Positions 11,063-21,125 of a stretch of DNA of 64,000 nucleotides are shown piece after piece. The notes beneath the pieces are model-generated. The model did not search any database. It was not told where the DNA came from and was given only the letters and a program-made list of their open reading frames with translations. This DNA comes from Ancistrus triradiatus (lineage: Eukaryota; Chordata; Actinopteri; Siluriformes; Loricariidae): the NCBI GenBank assembly GCA_025084515.1, contig JAJAGP010000771.1, forward strand, positions 45,001-109,000, in the 5' to 3' direction. Made by a program: the position numbers and the translations under genes. Within the stretch, counting starts at the first letter, position 1; each line of letters begins with the position of its first letter.

Positions 11063-12435
11063 ATTGAACATTAAGATCTGCCACAAAAAGAAATACAAGG
11101 AGGTGATGCAGTAAAAGCAAGATTTAAGTATATAAAATACTTTATTAAATGACAGCTAACTGGTAAATATTAGATTTTGGTTTTGTCAAATCTAAGCAAT
11201 TTAGGTAGACGTACATTATAGAATAAACACAAAGTACATTTACATGAAAAGTAATCACACAGTTCTAGTAAATACACAAATACACTATCCTTTCAGTGTA
11301 TATGTACTGTTCATATGCATATTTGTGTAAAATAATTACACTGTATATCATTCTTGAGTTAGTCTCAGTGTAGTAAATGACACAAATGGTCTATAAAAAG
11401 AGAGATGTGACAAAATATTTTTGTCCCTTTTCAAAATCCTTGAAGATAAACAAGTTCAGGCCATCATTTGAAACGATTCAGCATAGATGACATAGTTGAC
11501 TCAGGAATTATAATTATGTAATGAGTGACTGTCTTGTTTTTGGCCCTAGATTGCTTAAAATAAGGTACAAAAGTTCAACTGAAACTAGTTTGTTTGTGTT
11601 TTTAATGTCATATCATCCCAGGAGCTATGTTCTTGGGCCTTGAAGATTCAGTGAGTGCTCTTAAACCTGTTGTTCGTTAAAAAAAATAAATAAATAAATA
11701 AAAAAAACCATTACTTTTCAAACTATCACAAATCTAGCTAGGCCCAGGAAAAATTCAAAAAGAAATCACATAAACCATATAACCACTCACTCATTGGTCT
11801 AGACAAATCAATATTAAAACATCACATTAAAACTAGGACAGAAACCATGATCCAGTGAAATACCAAACTGGCCTAAATTGCTTTCAATACAACACATAGT
11901 TAATATAAGCACTTTCTTCATGAAACAGCAATTCTGGAAAAATAGCAAATGTAAAAAATATAAATAAATACATAAAACATTTGACATACAAAAAGTATTT
12001 TCAAACATGTATGAATGAATGTGTGTACTGTATATGCTGAAGAATAACTACATGGTGCTAAATGCATTTTTTAAGAATTAAATTGAAAGTTAATAAACAT
12101 AATTTATGTTGGTGTTTAAAGTTATTTACTTGATTCTAAAGTTGAGAGAAAGAACCTACATACCAGAAAAGCCTCAGGAAATGAAACCCACTACTCCGTC
12201 TCATGGTACAATGAGTCAGTTCCTGCACTGATTATATTTGAGCACAAAACCAATTTAAATGTTACCAAAAAAATAAATAAATAAAATAAGTAAGCAATGC
12301 ATTTTATGGAATAATGGTTTAGATTGCATGCTTCTGGATGATCCTTCAGGGCTATAATATAATCAAACATTGACCTTCATTGCAAACCTCAAGACAATAT
12401 TGCAAAAAGGTGGAACATAATGGACGTAACATATA
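11063..12435. other. No gene recognised
   Basis: AT-rich sequence with AAAT-type simple repeats near 11680-11705 and 12270-12290. Nothing else is identifiable. Confidence 0.4.
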
Positions 12436-12991
12436 CAGTGGGGCAAAAAAGTATTTAGTCAGCCACTGATTGTGCAAGTTCTCCTACATAGAAACATGAG
12501 AGAGGTCTGTAATTTTCATCATAGGTACACTTCACCTATGAGAGACTAAATGAAGAAAAAAAATCCAGGAAATCCCATTATCGGATTTTTTAAAGAATTT
12601 AATTGTAAATCATGGTGGAAAAATAAGTATTTGGTCAATAAATTTGGTTCAACTCAATACTTTGTAATATAACCTTTGTTAGAAATGACAGAGGTCAAAC
12701 GTTTCCTGTAAGTCTTCACCAGGTTTGCACACACTGTAGCTGGTATTTTGACCCATTCCTCCATGCAGATCTCCTCTAGAGCAGTGATGTTTTGGGGCAA
12801 AAAAAAAAAAAATAAATAAATCAGGAAATCACATTGTAGGATTTTTAAAGAATTTAATTGTAAGTCATAGTGGAAAATAAGTATTTGGTCACAAACAAAC
12901 AAGCAAGATTTCTGCCTCTCAGAGACCTGTAACTTCTTTAAGATGCTCTTCAGTTTTCCACTCGTCACCTGTATTAATGGCACCTGTTTGA

Positions 12992-13197
12992 TTTACATTT
13001 ACATTTACAGCATTTAGCAGACGCCCTTATCCAGAGCGACTTACAATTGATACAGTCTTACAATCCAAGCAATTGTGGGTTAAGGGTCTTGCTCAAGGAC
13101 CCAACAGTGGCAGCTTGGCAGAGGTGGGATTTGAACCCTGGACCTTCTGGTCCATAGTTCAGTACCTTAACCGCTAGGCTACCACAGTCCCAGCCTG
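12992..13197 (-). repeat. tRNA-derived SINE nested in F1b
   Basis: On the minus strand it starts with a GTGGTAGCCTAGCGGTTAAG A box and has the B-box-like GGTTCAAATCCC. It ends in a LINE-type tail, AAGTCGCTCTGGATAAGGGC then TGTAAATGTAAATG. A 7-bp target duplication TGTTTGA flanks it at 12985-12991 and 13198-13204, which dates the insertion after F1b was in place. The tail resembles that used by L2/CR1-like LINE partners in fish. Confidence 0.88.
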
Positions 13198-13267
13198 TGT
13201 TTGACCTCGTTATCTGTATAAAAGACACCTATCCACAGCCTCAAACAGTCAGACTCCGAACTCAACC

Positions 13268-14276
13268 ATGGCCAAGACCAAAGAGCTGTCGAAGGACACA
13301 AGGAAGAAAAATGTAGACCTGCACCAGGCTGGGAAGAGTGAATATACAATAGGCAAGCAGGTTGGTGTGAATACATCAACTGTGGGAACAATTGTAAGAA
13401 AATGGAAGACACAGAAGACCATTGACAATCTCCCTTGATCTGGGGCCCCACACAAGATCTCATCTAGTGGGGTCAACATGATCATGAGAACGGTGAGCAA
13501 AAATCCCAGAACTACACGGAGGCACGTGATGAATGACCTGCAGAGCTGGGATCAAAGTAACAAGGCTGCCATCAGTAACACACTACGCCGAGAAGGACTC
13601 AGATCCTGCAGTGCCAGGCGTGTCCCCCTGCTTAAGCCAGTACATGTCCAGCCCTGTCTGACGTTTGCCAGAGAGCATATGGATGATTGGGAGAATATCA
13701 TGTGGTCAGATGAAACCAAAATAGAACTTTTTGGTTAAAAACTCAACTCGCCGTGTTTGGAGGAAGAAGAATGCTTAGTCGCATCCCAAGAACACCATAC
13801 CCGCTGTGAAGCATGGGGGTGGAAACCTCATGCTTTTGGGCTGTTTTCTGCAAAAGGGACAGGACGACTGATCCATGTTAAGAGAAGAATGAACGGGGCC
13901 ATGTATCATGAGATTTTAAGCCAAAACCTCCTTCCATCAGTGAGAGCATTGAAGATGGAACGTGGCTGGGTCTTCCAGCATGGCAATGATCCCAAACACA
14001 ACCGCTCAGGAAATGGAGGGGTGACTCTGTAAAAAGAATTTCAAGGTCGTGGAGGGGCCTAGCCAGTCTCCGGACCTCAACCCCATAGAAAATTTGTGGA
14101 GGGAGTTGAAAGTCTGTTTTGCCCAGTGACAGCCCCAAAACATCACTGCTCTAAAGGAGATCTGCATGGAGGAATGGGCCAAAATACCAGCTACAGTGTG
14201 TGCCAACCTGGTGAAGACTTACAGGGAACTTTTGACCTCTGTCATTGCCAACAAAGGTTATATTACCAAGTATTGA
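13268..14276 (+). pseudogene. F1b Tc1-type transposase pseudogene
   Basis: The start ATG at 13268 gives MAKTKELSKDTRKKN and a paired helix-turn-helix (QVGVNTSTVGTIVRKWK). A CGA-to-TGA type stop then occurs at NLP*SG near 13437. The 13478 frame gives the IMRTVSKNPRTTRR block and the first catalytic Asp in WSDETKIELFG, followed by a stop. The 13757 frame has WVFQHGNDPKH, where relatives have QHDNDPKH, so the second catalytic Asp is Gly. The SPDLNPIENLWREL block with Glu is present at 14063-14108. The original stop is at 14274. Length and order match Tc1 transposases of about 340 residues. Confidence 0.85.
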
Positions 14277-14936
14277 GTTGAACTTTTGTTACTGACCAAA
14301 TACTTATTTTCCACCATAATTTACAATTAAATTATTTAAAAATCCTACAATGTGATTTCCTGGATTTTTTTTCTCATTTTGTCTCTCATAGTTGAAGTGT
14401 ATCTATGATGAAAATTACAGACCTCTCTCATATTTCCAAGTAGGAGATCAGTGGCTGACTAAATACTTTTTTGCCCCACTGTAGGCATGTGGGCATTACT
14501 TCTCATTAGTTGTTTCATCCCCAGTCAATGTTTACAAGTTAATAAAATGAAATCTCCACACTCACAAACATACACCTCCCTCATGAAAACTGACCTACAG
14601 CAATAGTCCATAAAAGAAAAAGAAAAAAAAAAAAGTTATACCAGCTTTGATGTAGAACCTGAAAAGCTTGCACAAAGCCCTGACATGAACTCATTCCGAC
14701 TAATATGAGATGAATTTTAATTCCAACAGTATGCCTGTGTTTAATGTCGAAAACCAGTGCTCAACCTCACAGTTATGTTCCAAAGTATAGTAGAAAGGCT
14801 TCTCAGTAGACTGAAGGCTGTTGTAGCCAAGGGGAACAAACTTCATATTAATAGGTATGTTTGTGTTTGTAATATTTAGTTATCCACAAACATTTGTTTA
14901 CAGAACAGATAATTAGGGATACTATGCAGGCTGGAC

Positions 14937-15092
14937 AAAGGTGGCTCAGTGGAAAAGGCTCTTCCAATCCTAAGTTCATTCACAGCTGTACCAAACTGCA
15001 TCTGTTGGGCCCAAGCAAAGCCTTTATCTTTCCACTACTAAGCTTAATTGCAAGTCACACTGGATAAGGGCAACCGCTAAATGATTGGTAAG
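14937..15092 (+). repeat. Degenerate tRNA-SINE
   Basis: GGTGGCTCAGTGGAAAAGGC matches a decayed A box. TCTGTTGGGCCCAAGCAAAG and AAGTCACACTGGATAAGGGC correspond to the body and LINE tail of the SINE at 12992 and 61322. The B box is not readable. It is an old copy. Confidence 0.6.
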
Positions 15093-15676
15093 TGCCAATC
15101 CACCATTTGGTTTTGTACTATGAGCAAAAAACAGATCTTTTTAAATGCTGATAAGTAGCTACACTGTGAGGCAATGCCCACTGAAGTGACACAAGAACAT
15201 TGGCTAATGTTTGAATCCACACCTGTGAGTTACTGCCTCGCAGTCATGTATTATTGTTAGATTAATATATGCAAAGCAGAACAAAAGTTTCACCAAAAGC
15301 ATGATCTTATGAATTCACACCTAGAAAATATGTAGTGTAGCCAACTCACCTTCTGGTATGTTTTGATGTGGTAGGGAGTATCTAGACTCAACCCACATGA
15401 GAACAGGACAGCCACCAGAGACTGGGAAATAACTTGGGTCTATTGAGCGGTGTGGCCAGCCACACTGCTGAAATATCTTTCATTTAGTGGTCATTTAACA
15501 TAGTCGGTTAACACACTGAGTAAAAGAGATGAGCTGGCATATGGCAAATCATTCATCACTGGAAGAAGAAACTGAAATATTAATACTGCTGTTCTTGCAG
15601 AATAGGCTACGTTAATCTTTTTTGTCAGGATACACACACATTCCAACCACACATGCATATGCGCACACACACTTGC

Positions 15677-15823
15677 AGCAATTGATACAGTCTTACAGTC
15701 CAAACAATTGTGGGTTAAGGGCCTTGGTCAAGGACCAATCAGTGGCAGCTTGGCAGAGGTGGGATTTGAACCCTGGACCTTCTGGTCCATAGTCCAGTAC
15801 CTTAACCGCTAGGCTACCACAGA
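15677..15823 (-). repeat. tRNA-derived SINE, tail truncated
   Basis: The minus-strand head is intact (GTGGTAGCCTAGCGGTTAAG, GGTTCAAATCCC). The body runs to the TGTAAGACTGTATCAATTG region, but the LINE-type tail is missing. It adjoins a CA-like run at left. Confidence 0.85.
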
Positions 15824-15939
15824 TGATTACCAATGATTACCAATGCCATCATGTCTCTCTCTAACAGAGTGGATCCAAAGTGCAGGTTGATGTGCACACA
15901 GAAGCAGTGTGGATTGATGCTTGATTCTTTTGCACTGAC

Positions 15940-16068
15940 TCAAGATCGCCCCAAGACGGATCAGCGCCATATCTAGCACTGTTCCTGCCTTGCGCCCAGT
16001 GCCACCGGCTAGGCACCAGCTTTCCCACGACCCCAACCAGGATTACGGGGATAAGAAAACGAATTCAG
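15940..16068 (+). repeat. V-SINE-like 3' fragment
   Basis: The words GCACTGTTCCTGCCTTGCG, CACCGGCTAGGCACCAGC and GGGGATAAGAAAACGAATTC match, on the plus strand, the 3' region of the near-complete copy at 52535-52872 on the minus strand. Head and centre are absent. Confidence 0.65.
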
Positions 16069-16736
16069 TTTGTGTGTGAGGAACGGACTTCAACTATTTT
16101 AAGGGCTGACTTATAGATCTTAGGGCCTTGAATCATGGAATGGACTCTTGCTTGGGACTGACTCCTACACTTTCGATTCTATGCACATATGAATCAAGTG
16201 CAAATGATGACTTGAATAAAAATATAGAAATTGTATCTGTTAAAAATAAACCATGTACCGTTTGCCTAGCTAATTAGCTACTAGGTTCAAAAAGAATGGT
16301 GTAACTACTTACAAGCTATCTGACTAAGTAAGTTATCTTCGCTCATATCGGACACACCTTCAGGTTTTCGCTCAACTGTTGCGGAGACAGCACCATTAAA
16401 AATATTCAGTCATATCTTCTGTCCTCTGAGACTAAAGGAAGACATACCAATTTGTGCAGCCAACAGCAGAGTAGTTCTGGTGCTTAGCGCATAGCTTTGA
16501 CAGACAGCAACTCCAAAGCTGTGGGTGGAATTATTCATTTTGGGGGTCAGGGGGCAATAATTCTAATAAACTGGTTTGTGAGGTGTTAAACCGAGCCAGA
16601 TCTGAAGGACTTGTTGTATCAGATTTCACAGTTTGTGCAATTGTAGCCACCCATGATACCCAAATAGACAATGTATTCTGAAAACCCTTAGACTCGCTCA
16701 CTTTTTTCCCCACATTTTGTCATGTTGCAGCCTCGT

Positions 16737-16849
16737 GCAAAAATATAATGACCACCCCCCCCCCACACACACACACCCCTGTAAAGCTGCTTTGAGACAA
16801 TGCTCCATTGTAAAAAGCGCTATATAAATAAATCCGTCTTGATTTGACT
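16737..16849 (+). repeat. Retroposon 3' tail nested in F4
   Basis: After C-rich and CA simple sequence comes CTGTAAAGCTGCTTTGAGAC, then TTGTAAAAAGCGCTATATAA and ATAAAT. This word order is a very common fish retroposon tail. It interrupts the F4 left terminus between ATAATGACC and AATACCCC. A diverged minus-strand relative appears at 61716. Confidence 0.65.
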
Positions 16850-17061
16850 TAATACCCCATATTAAGAAAGTGAAAACAGAATTTTTGAATTATTTCACAT
16901 GGACATAAGTATTCAGACTATGACATTGAAAATTAGCTCTGGGGGCATTTTCTGGGGGCAAAAAAAAGATTCTGCAGCACTGAAAGTTCCCAAGAGCACA
17001 GTGGAAAACATGAAATCCAACCTGGAGTGTTAAGATTTCATTTATTTATTTATTTTTTTAA

Positions 17062-17480
17062 CTACAGGCAGGCTTTCATGTGTATTTTACTGAGGAGAGG
17101 ATACGGTCTGGACACTCTACTATATAGCCCAGATTGTTGAAGTACTGCAGTGATGGTTGATCTTCTGGAAATTTTTCCCATCTGCACACATGATCTTTGG
17201 ATCTCAGCCAGAATGACCATTGGGTTTTCGGTCACCCCTCTTACCAAGGCCCTCCTCCCCCATTTACTTCTCTTGGTAGAGCAACCAGCTCCAGGAAGAG
17301 TCCTGGTTGTTCCAAACTTCTTCCATTTAAGAATTATGGAGCCCAATGTGCTTTTGGGAACTTTCAGTGCAGCATAAATATTTTCTCTTCATTTCTTTCC
17401 TCTTCAAGGCTTGTAGTGTTGACAGCTGTGTGACCTTCCAAAGCATGTCCAGTCAACTGAATTTACCACAGGTGGTCTCC
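17062..17480 (-). pseudogene. F4 transposase N-terminal remnant
   Basis: The complement encodes SIILKWKKFGTTRTLPGAG, then WGRRALVRGVTENPMVILAE and ISRRSTITAVLQQSGLYSRV. This is the DNA-binding half of a Tc1 transposase. It breaks off around 17062 at the position where PLLSKRH.. would lead into the catalytic core. The DDE domain is deleted. At 16965-17040 a short piece of the same N-terminal coding DNA (GCAGCACTGAAAGTTCCCAA) lies in the opposite orientation, so the deletion was accompanied by a small inversion. Confidence 0.75.
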
Positions 17481-17571
17481 AATCAAGGTGTAGAAACTTC
17501 TCAAAGATGACCAAGAGAAATGGGAGGCATCCAGAGCTAAATTTTAAGTGTCATAGCAAAGGATCTGAATA

Positions 17572-19273
17572 CAACCAATGGCAAAAAGTATGGAATCACC
17601 AGTCTTGGATGAGCACTCATTCAGACATTTCATTCTGTAAAACAAACTCAGATCAAAAACATGATACAATAATAAGGTCATTCCAAAGTGCAACTTGTTG
17701 GCTTTCAGGAACACTCAAAGAAATTGAAGAGAAAACATTGTGGAAGTCAGTGAATGTTACTTTCATTGACCAAGCACAGGGAAAAAAATATGGAATCACT
17801 CAATTCTGAGGAAAAAAGTATGGAATCATGAAAAACAGATAAACAAAAGACCATTCAAAATACATCACTAGTATTTAGTTGCACCACCTTTGGCTTTTAT
17901 AACGGCTTTCAGTCTCTGAGGCATGGACTTGATAAGTGACAAACAGTATTATGCATCAATCTGGTGCCAACTCTCTTTGATAGCAGTTGCCAGATCAGCT
18001 TTGCAGGTTGGAGCCTTCTTGTGAACCATTTTTTACAATTTCCACCACAGGTTTTCAATTGGGTTGAGATCTGGACTATTTGCAGGCCATGACATCGGCT
18101 GAATGTGTCTTTCTCCAAGGAATGCCTTCACTGTTTTTGTCCTATGGCACGATGCATTGTCATCTTGGAAAATTATTTCATCACCTCCAAACAGCTGTTC
18201 AACTGAAGGGATGAGAAAACTGTCCAAAATCTCAATGTAAACTTGTGCATCGATAGAAGAATTAACCACAGTCATCTCCCCAGTGCCTTTGCCTGACATG
18301 CAGCCCCATATCATCATATTTCTTCAGGCAGGCCTCTTCATAAATCTCACTGGAACAGCACCAAAAAAAAGTTCCAGCATCATCACCTTGTCCAATGCAG
18401 ATTCTTGACTTATCACTGAAGATAACGTTCATCCAGTCATCCACAGTCCATGATTGCCTCTAGTTAGCCCATTGCAGTCTTGTTCTTTTATATTTAGGTG
18501 TAAATGATGGTTTTCTTTTAGCTTTCCTGTATTGACATCCCATTTCCTTTAGGCGATTTCTAACGGTTCGGTCACATCATGGCTCCAAGGCTTCCTCCCA
18601 TTTATGTTCATCTGTGTAGTTGTACTTTTGCGGTTTTCAAGAAAAATTGGCATTAAGTTGTTTGTCCTGACGGCTTTGATGTTCTTTTCTTGGTTCTACC
18701 AGTCCGCTTGATTAACAACCCTTCCATGCTGTTGTATTTGGTCCAATATTTGGATAAAGATGACTGTGAACAGCCCACATTCTTTAGCAACCATGCGTGA
18801 AGAGTTACCTTCTTTAAGAAGTTTCACAATCTTCTTTTGTTTCAAGAGACATTTCTCTTGTGAAGCCCTGGTTCTTTGCCACTCCACTTCGTCGAGAAGC
18901 CCGCCAAGGTTGTCATGACTGTTTTAATGCAGACTTAACGAGAGATCTACTCTGAGGCAGGTGTCCATTAGGGAAAGGAAATTGAATGGTGGTCCTTATT
19001 TTACTACATCCAATTTGAGTGATTCACATACTTTTTTCCTCAGAACGTGAGTATTCCATATTTTTTTACTGTGCTGGTCATAAAGTAACATTCCACTGAC
19101 TTCCACAATTGTTTTCTCTTCATTGCTTGAGTGTTCCTGAAAGCCAACAAGTTGCACTTTGGAATGACCTTATTATTGTATCATGTTTTTGATCTGAGTT
19201 TGTTTTACAGAATGAAATGTCTGAATGAGTGCTCATCCAAGACTGGTGATTCCATACTTTTTGCCAGGGGTTG
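17572..19273 (-). mobile_element. F5 long-TIR Tc1-like transposon inserted in F4
   Basis: TA at 17570-17571 and TA at 19274-19275 flank tips that mirror each other (CAACCAATGGCAAAAAGTAT and its complement ending CCAGGGGTTG). The inverted repeats extend about 250 bases. They carry repeated TATGGAATCA words near the outer edge and again about 215-250 bases inward, the arrangement of IR/DR Tc1 elements. Removing F5 restores the F4 text GGATCTGAATACTTATG. Insertion therefore hit a TA inside F4 and is younger than F4. Confidence 0.9.
17868..18852 (-). pseudogene. F5 Tc1-type transposase pseudogene
   Basis: The start is the ATG at 18852 (MSLETKE). The frame shifts within about ten codons. The DNA-binding block KIVKLLKEGNSSRMVAKECG is in another frame. 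The region around DDWMNVIFSDKSRICIGQGD carries the first catalytic Asp. IIFQDDNASCHRTKTVKAF carries the second, and SPDLNPIENLWWKL carries the Glu, so all three DDE residues persist. The stop lies at 17868-17870. At least three frameshifts separate the blocks. It would have been about 330 residues long. Confidence 0.85.
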
Positions 19274-19954
19274 TACTTATGCCAGGCGAAAGTTAGCTTT
19301 CGTTTTTAATAAATTTGTTTTCACTTTATCATTATGGGGTATTGAGTGCAGATTGATGAGAGAAAATGTTATTATTTTAGCACAAGGACTCAACATAAAC
19401 TGTGAAAAAACTGACAGAGTCTGAAGACTTTCCGAATACATACACAAGTGAGAAAAGTGACATTTACAGAATATCCCTTTTGCACACGTTAAGAGCAGTT
19501 TTGAAGCAGTTTAGTTCTTGTGAAACAGCCCCTAAATAGGCAAGTAGTCAGGCATTTTTCTCTCTGTGGCTGTCTTTTTGTTTTTTTTCACCCTATTGAT
19601 CCTTTCCAGACACTCAAGACTTCCTGACCCCACTTTCCAGCCTCTCAGAGGATCTAGTAAACACTACCAAGCTCAGTTTTTTCTTTTTAAGCCCAGGATC
19701 CTCTTGTTTTGTCCACTGTATGTGAGGATCCCAAGCAACAAAGCTTCCAAGAATTATTGATTTTCCTTTATTCTGAAGGACAAAGGATGAGGGTTGTGGC
19801 GGATGCTGTGTTTGAGTCTCAGCTGTGCCTTCCAGCCAGGTATCAAACAGACACAGTTGGTTCTGTCTGAGGGAGAAATGGCCAGTCAAGGGATCATACC
19901 TAGTACTGCAACTAAAACTGGTGTTGTAAGATTAAGCACTTCTGAAAATAATTT

Positions 19955-20130
19955 ATTATCCTGGTGAAGGTCATGGTGGCCCCAGAGCACCCTAGGTGCA
20001 AAGTGGAAATGCACTCTGGACAGGCCCTTAGTCCAAAGCAAGACAATACACATAGGGCCAGTTTAGAGTAATCAAACCACATACTGACATGTTTGGGGAA
20101 GTGGCATGCGCGGCAACTAGACATACAATC
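19955..20130 (-). repeat. V-SINE-like degenerate copy
   Basis: TTATCCTGGTGAAGGTCATG, CACTCTGGACAGGCCCTTAG and GGCCAGTTTAGAGTAATC parallel, on the minus strand, the 3' and central parts of fish V-SINE-type repeats. Head truncated near 20130. Confidence 0.55.
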
Positions 20131-20529
20131 TGGGTTGTAGGATCTGTATGGCACCATGGGCACCCACAACTAATACATATTTGTACAGAGATGGTACCGC
20201 CATTTACCGTAAACATAACACAATCACAGTGAATATAAGGAATTATATGGCATTCAATATTGGAAAAAAGGAAAAAGCCACTGTGCTTGCAGAATATGCA
20301 TGAGAAAAGTATTAATTAAACAATCTGTCAATAATGCTGTTTTAAAAGAACATTCTGAGGTCATAAACACACCTGGGCTCCACAATACACAGTTATGCAA
20401 AAGCAAAAAAAGAAAAACCAAAAGTACCTGATTCAGCAAGACTTTAGACTCCAATAATGAGTCTTAATTCAGCGAAAGGGTGCAGTCTCAAACTGTGCTT
20501 CCACTTACAGTGGGATTAATCTGCTTGCC

Positions 20530-21125
20530 TTTTTTCCATGGCAAACACTTCAAAAAAAATAAAAAATAAATATGCAGTGTCTCTTACACTGACTTTTATT
20601 TCAATGCAATGTGAACCCATGATTTTTCATGTGTTTCTTCTCATTTCATTTGTTAATAAACATACATTCCTGTATTTCAGGCCTACAACCCATTAAATAA
20701 ATTAGATGGATCAATTAGGGCAAGACATGAGGTAAACAAAATGACAATAATAAAGATAATATTGATTTCAAACACGTGATGGGAAGAGCATCTCCAGTTT
20801 GTCAACAACTGTCTGAGAAAATGATTGAAATGTTTCAAAACAATGGTTCTTAAAAAAGATTGGAAGAGATTTGCATATTTCTCACTACAGTGCATAAGGA
20901 ATCTTGAGGAATTTCAGTCCAAAAAGGGAAAGGGCACAAGCCTAAACTAAAGACCTTTGACTTCTGATCCTTCAGACGGCACTCCCTCAAGAACCAGCAT
21001 TCATCAATAGCTGACATATGAAATGAAGTTGACCAGTTCCTGGTTTCTACTGTCTGCAGTGAAATAAAAATTTGAGGAATGCTGTTTTTTTGTTGTTTGT
21101 TTTTGGCATTTTCCATCGAGATACT
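20530..21125 (+). mobile_element. F9b Tc1-like element, internally deleted
   Basis: The left inverted repeat (GACTTTTATTTCAATGCAAT, TTAATAAACATACATTCCTG) is mirrored at right by AATGAAGTTGACCAG and CTGTCTGCAGTGAAATAAAA. Between them only the N-terminal coding region remains (AAAGGGCACAAGCCTAAAC, CGGCACTCCCTCAAGAACC), without the DDE core. It is a non-autonomous deletion derivative of about 0.6 kb. The same family appears at 3651 and 29885. Confidence 0.7.

Larger units (their letters stand above)
12436..14481 (+). mobile_element. F1b Tc1 transposon, composite with inverted duplicated end
   Basis: The tip CAGTGGGGCAAAAAAGTATT begins after a TA (12434-12435). The mirrored tip ends at 14481, followed by TA. 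The first ~360 bases (12436-12800) are the reverse complement of the last ~360 (14125-14481), including the transposase C-terminal codons. They are not the normal 5' end. At about 12800 the sequence switches to the usual plus-strand 5' leader. The copy is therefore a palindromic chimera with long inverted arms. A SINE is nested at 12992-13197. F1b is the only F1 copy in the window with an intact glutamate block. Confidence 0.88.
16708..19440 (-). mobile_element. F4 Tc1 transposon (salmonid-Tc1-like), split by F5
   Basis: The outer element begins near CACATTTTGTCATGTTGCAG (16714). It continues after a retroposon tail at AATACCCCATATTAAGAAAG (16851). It is broken at 17570 by F5 and resumes at 19274 with CTTATGCCAGG, ending at ACTTTCCGAATACA. 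ATTATGGGGTATTG at right mirrors AATACCCCATA at left, so TIRs are recognisable. The catalytic part of the transposase is deleted. The family resembles the long-known salmonid/cyprinid Tc1 group whose ends read as CTTTCCGAATGCA. Confidence 0.75.
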
